From: DASRHY01 sp046765875
GTDB taxonomy: Bacteria > Actinomycetota > Actinomycetes > Propionibacteriales > Kribbellaceae
DNA length: 5,925 nt
Assembly (NCBI GenBank): GCA_046765875.1
Contig: JBKPSJ010000371.1
Location: forward strand, 1 to 5,925
Direction: 5' to 3'
The notes below the pieces were generated by a model. That model was given only the letters and a program-made list of their open reading frames with translations. It was not told the origin of the DNA and did no database searches. Every line of letters begins with the position of its first letter. Position 1 is the first letter of the stretch. Below, in pieces: positions 5,793-5,925 of the stretch. The position numbers were made by a program, and so were the translations under genes.

Positions 5793-5925
5793 CCCCGCCG
5801 AACTGCCGACGGCGTTCGAGCAGACACTGCTGGGCGGTGAGCGCCAGTACACCCGCCAGGAGCTGTCGGCCAAGGCCGGGATCTCGGTCGAGCGTGGCGA
5901 GCAGATCTGGCACGCGCTCGGCTTC
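5773..5925 (+). CDS. Putative class III adenylate cyclase, N-terminus only (runs off right edge)
   Basis: Fifty-one codons are open to the window edge from a GTG at 5773, which overlaps the end of the CNB-domain gene by 20 bp in a different frame. The visible part has a short acidic leader, then YTRQELSAKAGISVERGEQIWHALGF (26-51). The pattern 'YTR-x-E-(L/V)-x2-x2-AG(I/V)-x3-x6-W-x-ALGF' is familiar from the N-terminal regulatory region of actinobacterial adenylate/guanylate cyclases, a helical segment related to the autoinhibitory region of the mycobacterial cyclase Rv1264. The catalytic domain would lie beyond the window, so the call is by N-terminal resemblance only. The ribosome binding site is weak (CGGAA region just ahead), and coupling to the CNB gene probably drives translation. 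An alternative is another regulator with a similar MerR-like or helical head. Confidence 0.6.
   Translation, partial: MAEAKADPAELPTAFEQTLLGGERQYTRQELSAKAGISVERGEQIWHALGF

Noticed and set aside
4844..5827. Minus-strand open frame of 327 codons
   Set aside because: It is antisense to the LacI and CNB genes, rich in Ser/Arg/Pro/Thr without motifs, and lacks a plausible ribosome binding site context; a shadow frame.
1..5925. CRISPR arrays, tRNA/rRNA genes, insertion sequences, phage attachment sites
   Set aside because: No repeated units, cloverleaf-like sequences, transposase motifs or terminal inverted repeats were seen on reading both strands. The window is almost fully occupied by ordinary protein-coding genes.

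Overview
The window looks like chromosomal DNA of a high-GC actinomycete, perhaps a Propionibacteriales or Kribbella-like genome. That placement rests on the strong G/C bias at third codon positions, frequent GTG starts behind AGGAGG-type ribosome binding sites, and protein families typical of soil actinobacteria. The taxonomic guess is inference only.

Region 1 (minus strand, 1-820) is the N-terminal part of a GAF-PAS sensory protein that runs off the left edge, so its output domain is not visible. A 156-bp gap (821-976) separates it from the next gene.

Region 2 (minus strand, 977-4091) is a tightly packed three-gene operon read right to left: a Gfo/Idh/MocA-type NAD(P)-dependent oxidoreductase, a DUF993 / dihydrodipicolinate-synthase-like (class I aldolase fold) protein, and a sugar phosphate isomerase/epimerase (AP-endonuclease-2 TIM barrel). 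Both junctions are 4-bp GTGA stop/start overlaps, which suggests translational coupling. Together they look like a small carbohydrate or polyol catabolic pathway: oxidation, isomerisation and aldol-type cleavage. The substrate cannot be read from sequence, and no transporter or kinase lies in the window.

Region 3 (4092-4268) is the divergent control region between this operon and a plus-strand LacI-family repressor gene (4269-5315). It holds a good minus-strand promoter (TTGACG-17 bp-TAGCCT) and, just downstream of the predicted start point, a perfect 14-bp palindrome GGAAAGCGCTTTCC of the LacI/CcpA operator type. A degenerate second copy lies 66 bp away, next to the repressor gene. The simplest model is local repression of the operon by the divergent LacI protein, relieved by a sugar-like inducer.

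Region 4 (plus strand, 5316-5925) begins with a short hairpin that may end the lacI transcript. A small stand-alone cyclic-nucleotide-binding domain protein (5388-5792) follows. Overlapping it by 20 bp is the start of a second gene (5773 to the right edge) whose N-terminus resembles the regulatory region of actinobacterial class III adenylate cyclases. The pair suggests a cAMP synthesis and sensing module.

No RNA genes, CRISPR arrays, insertion sequences or long repeats were seen. No gene-free stretch exceeds 300 bases; the largest is the 177-bp divergent region.
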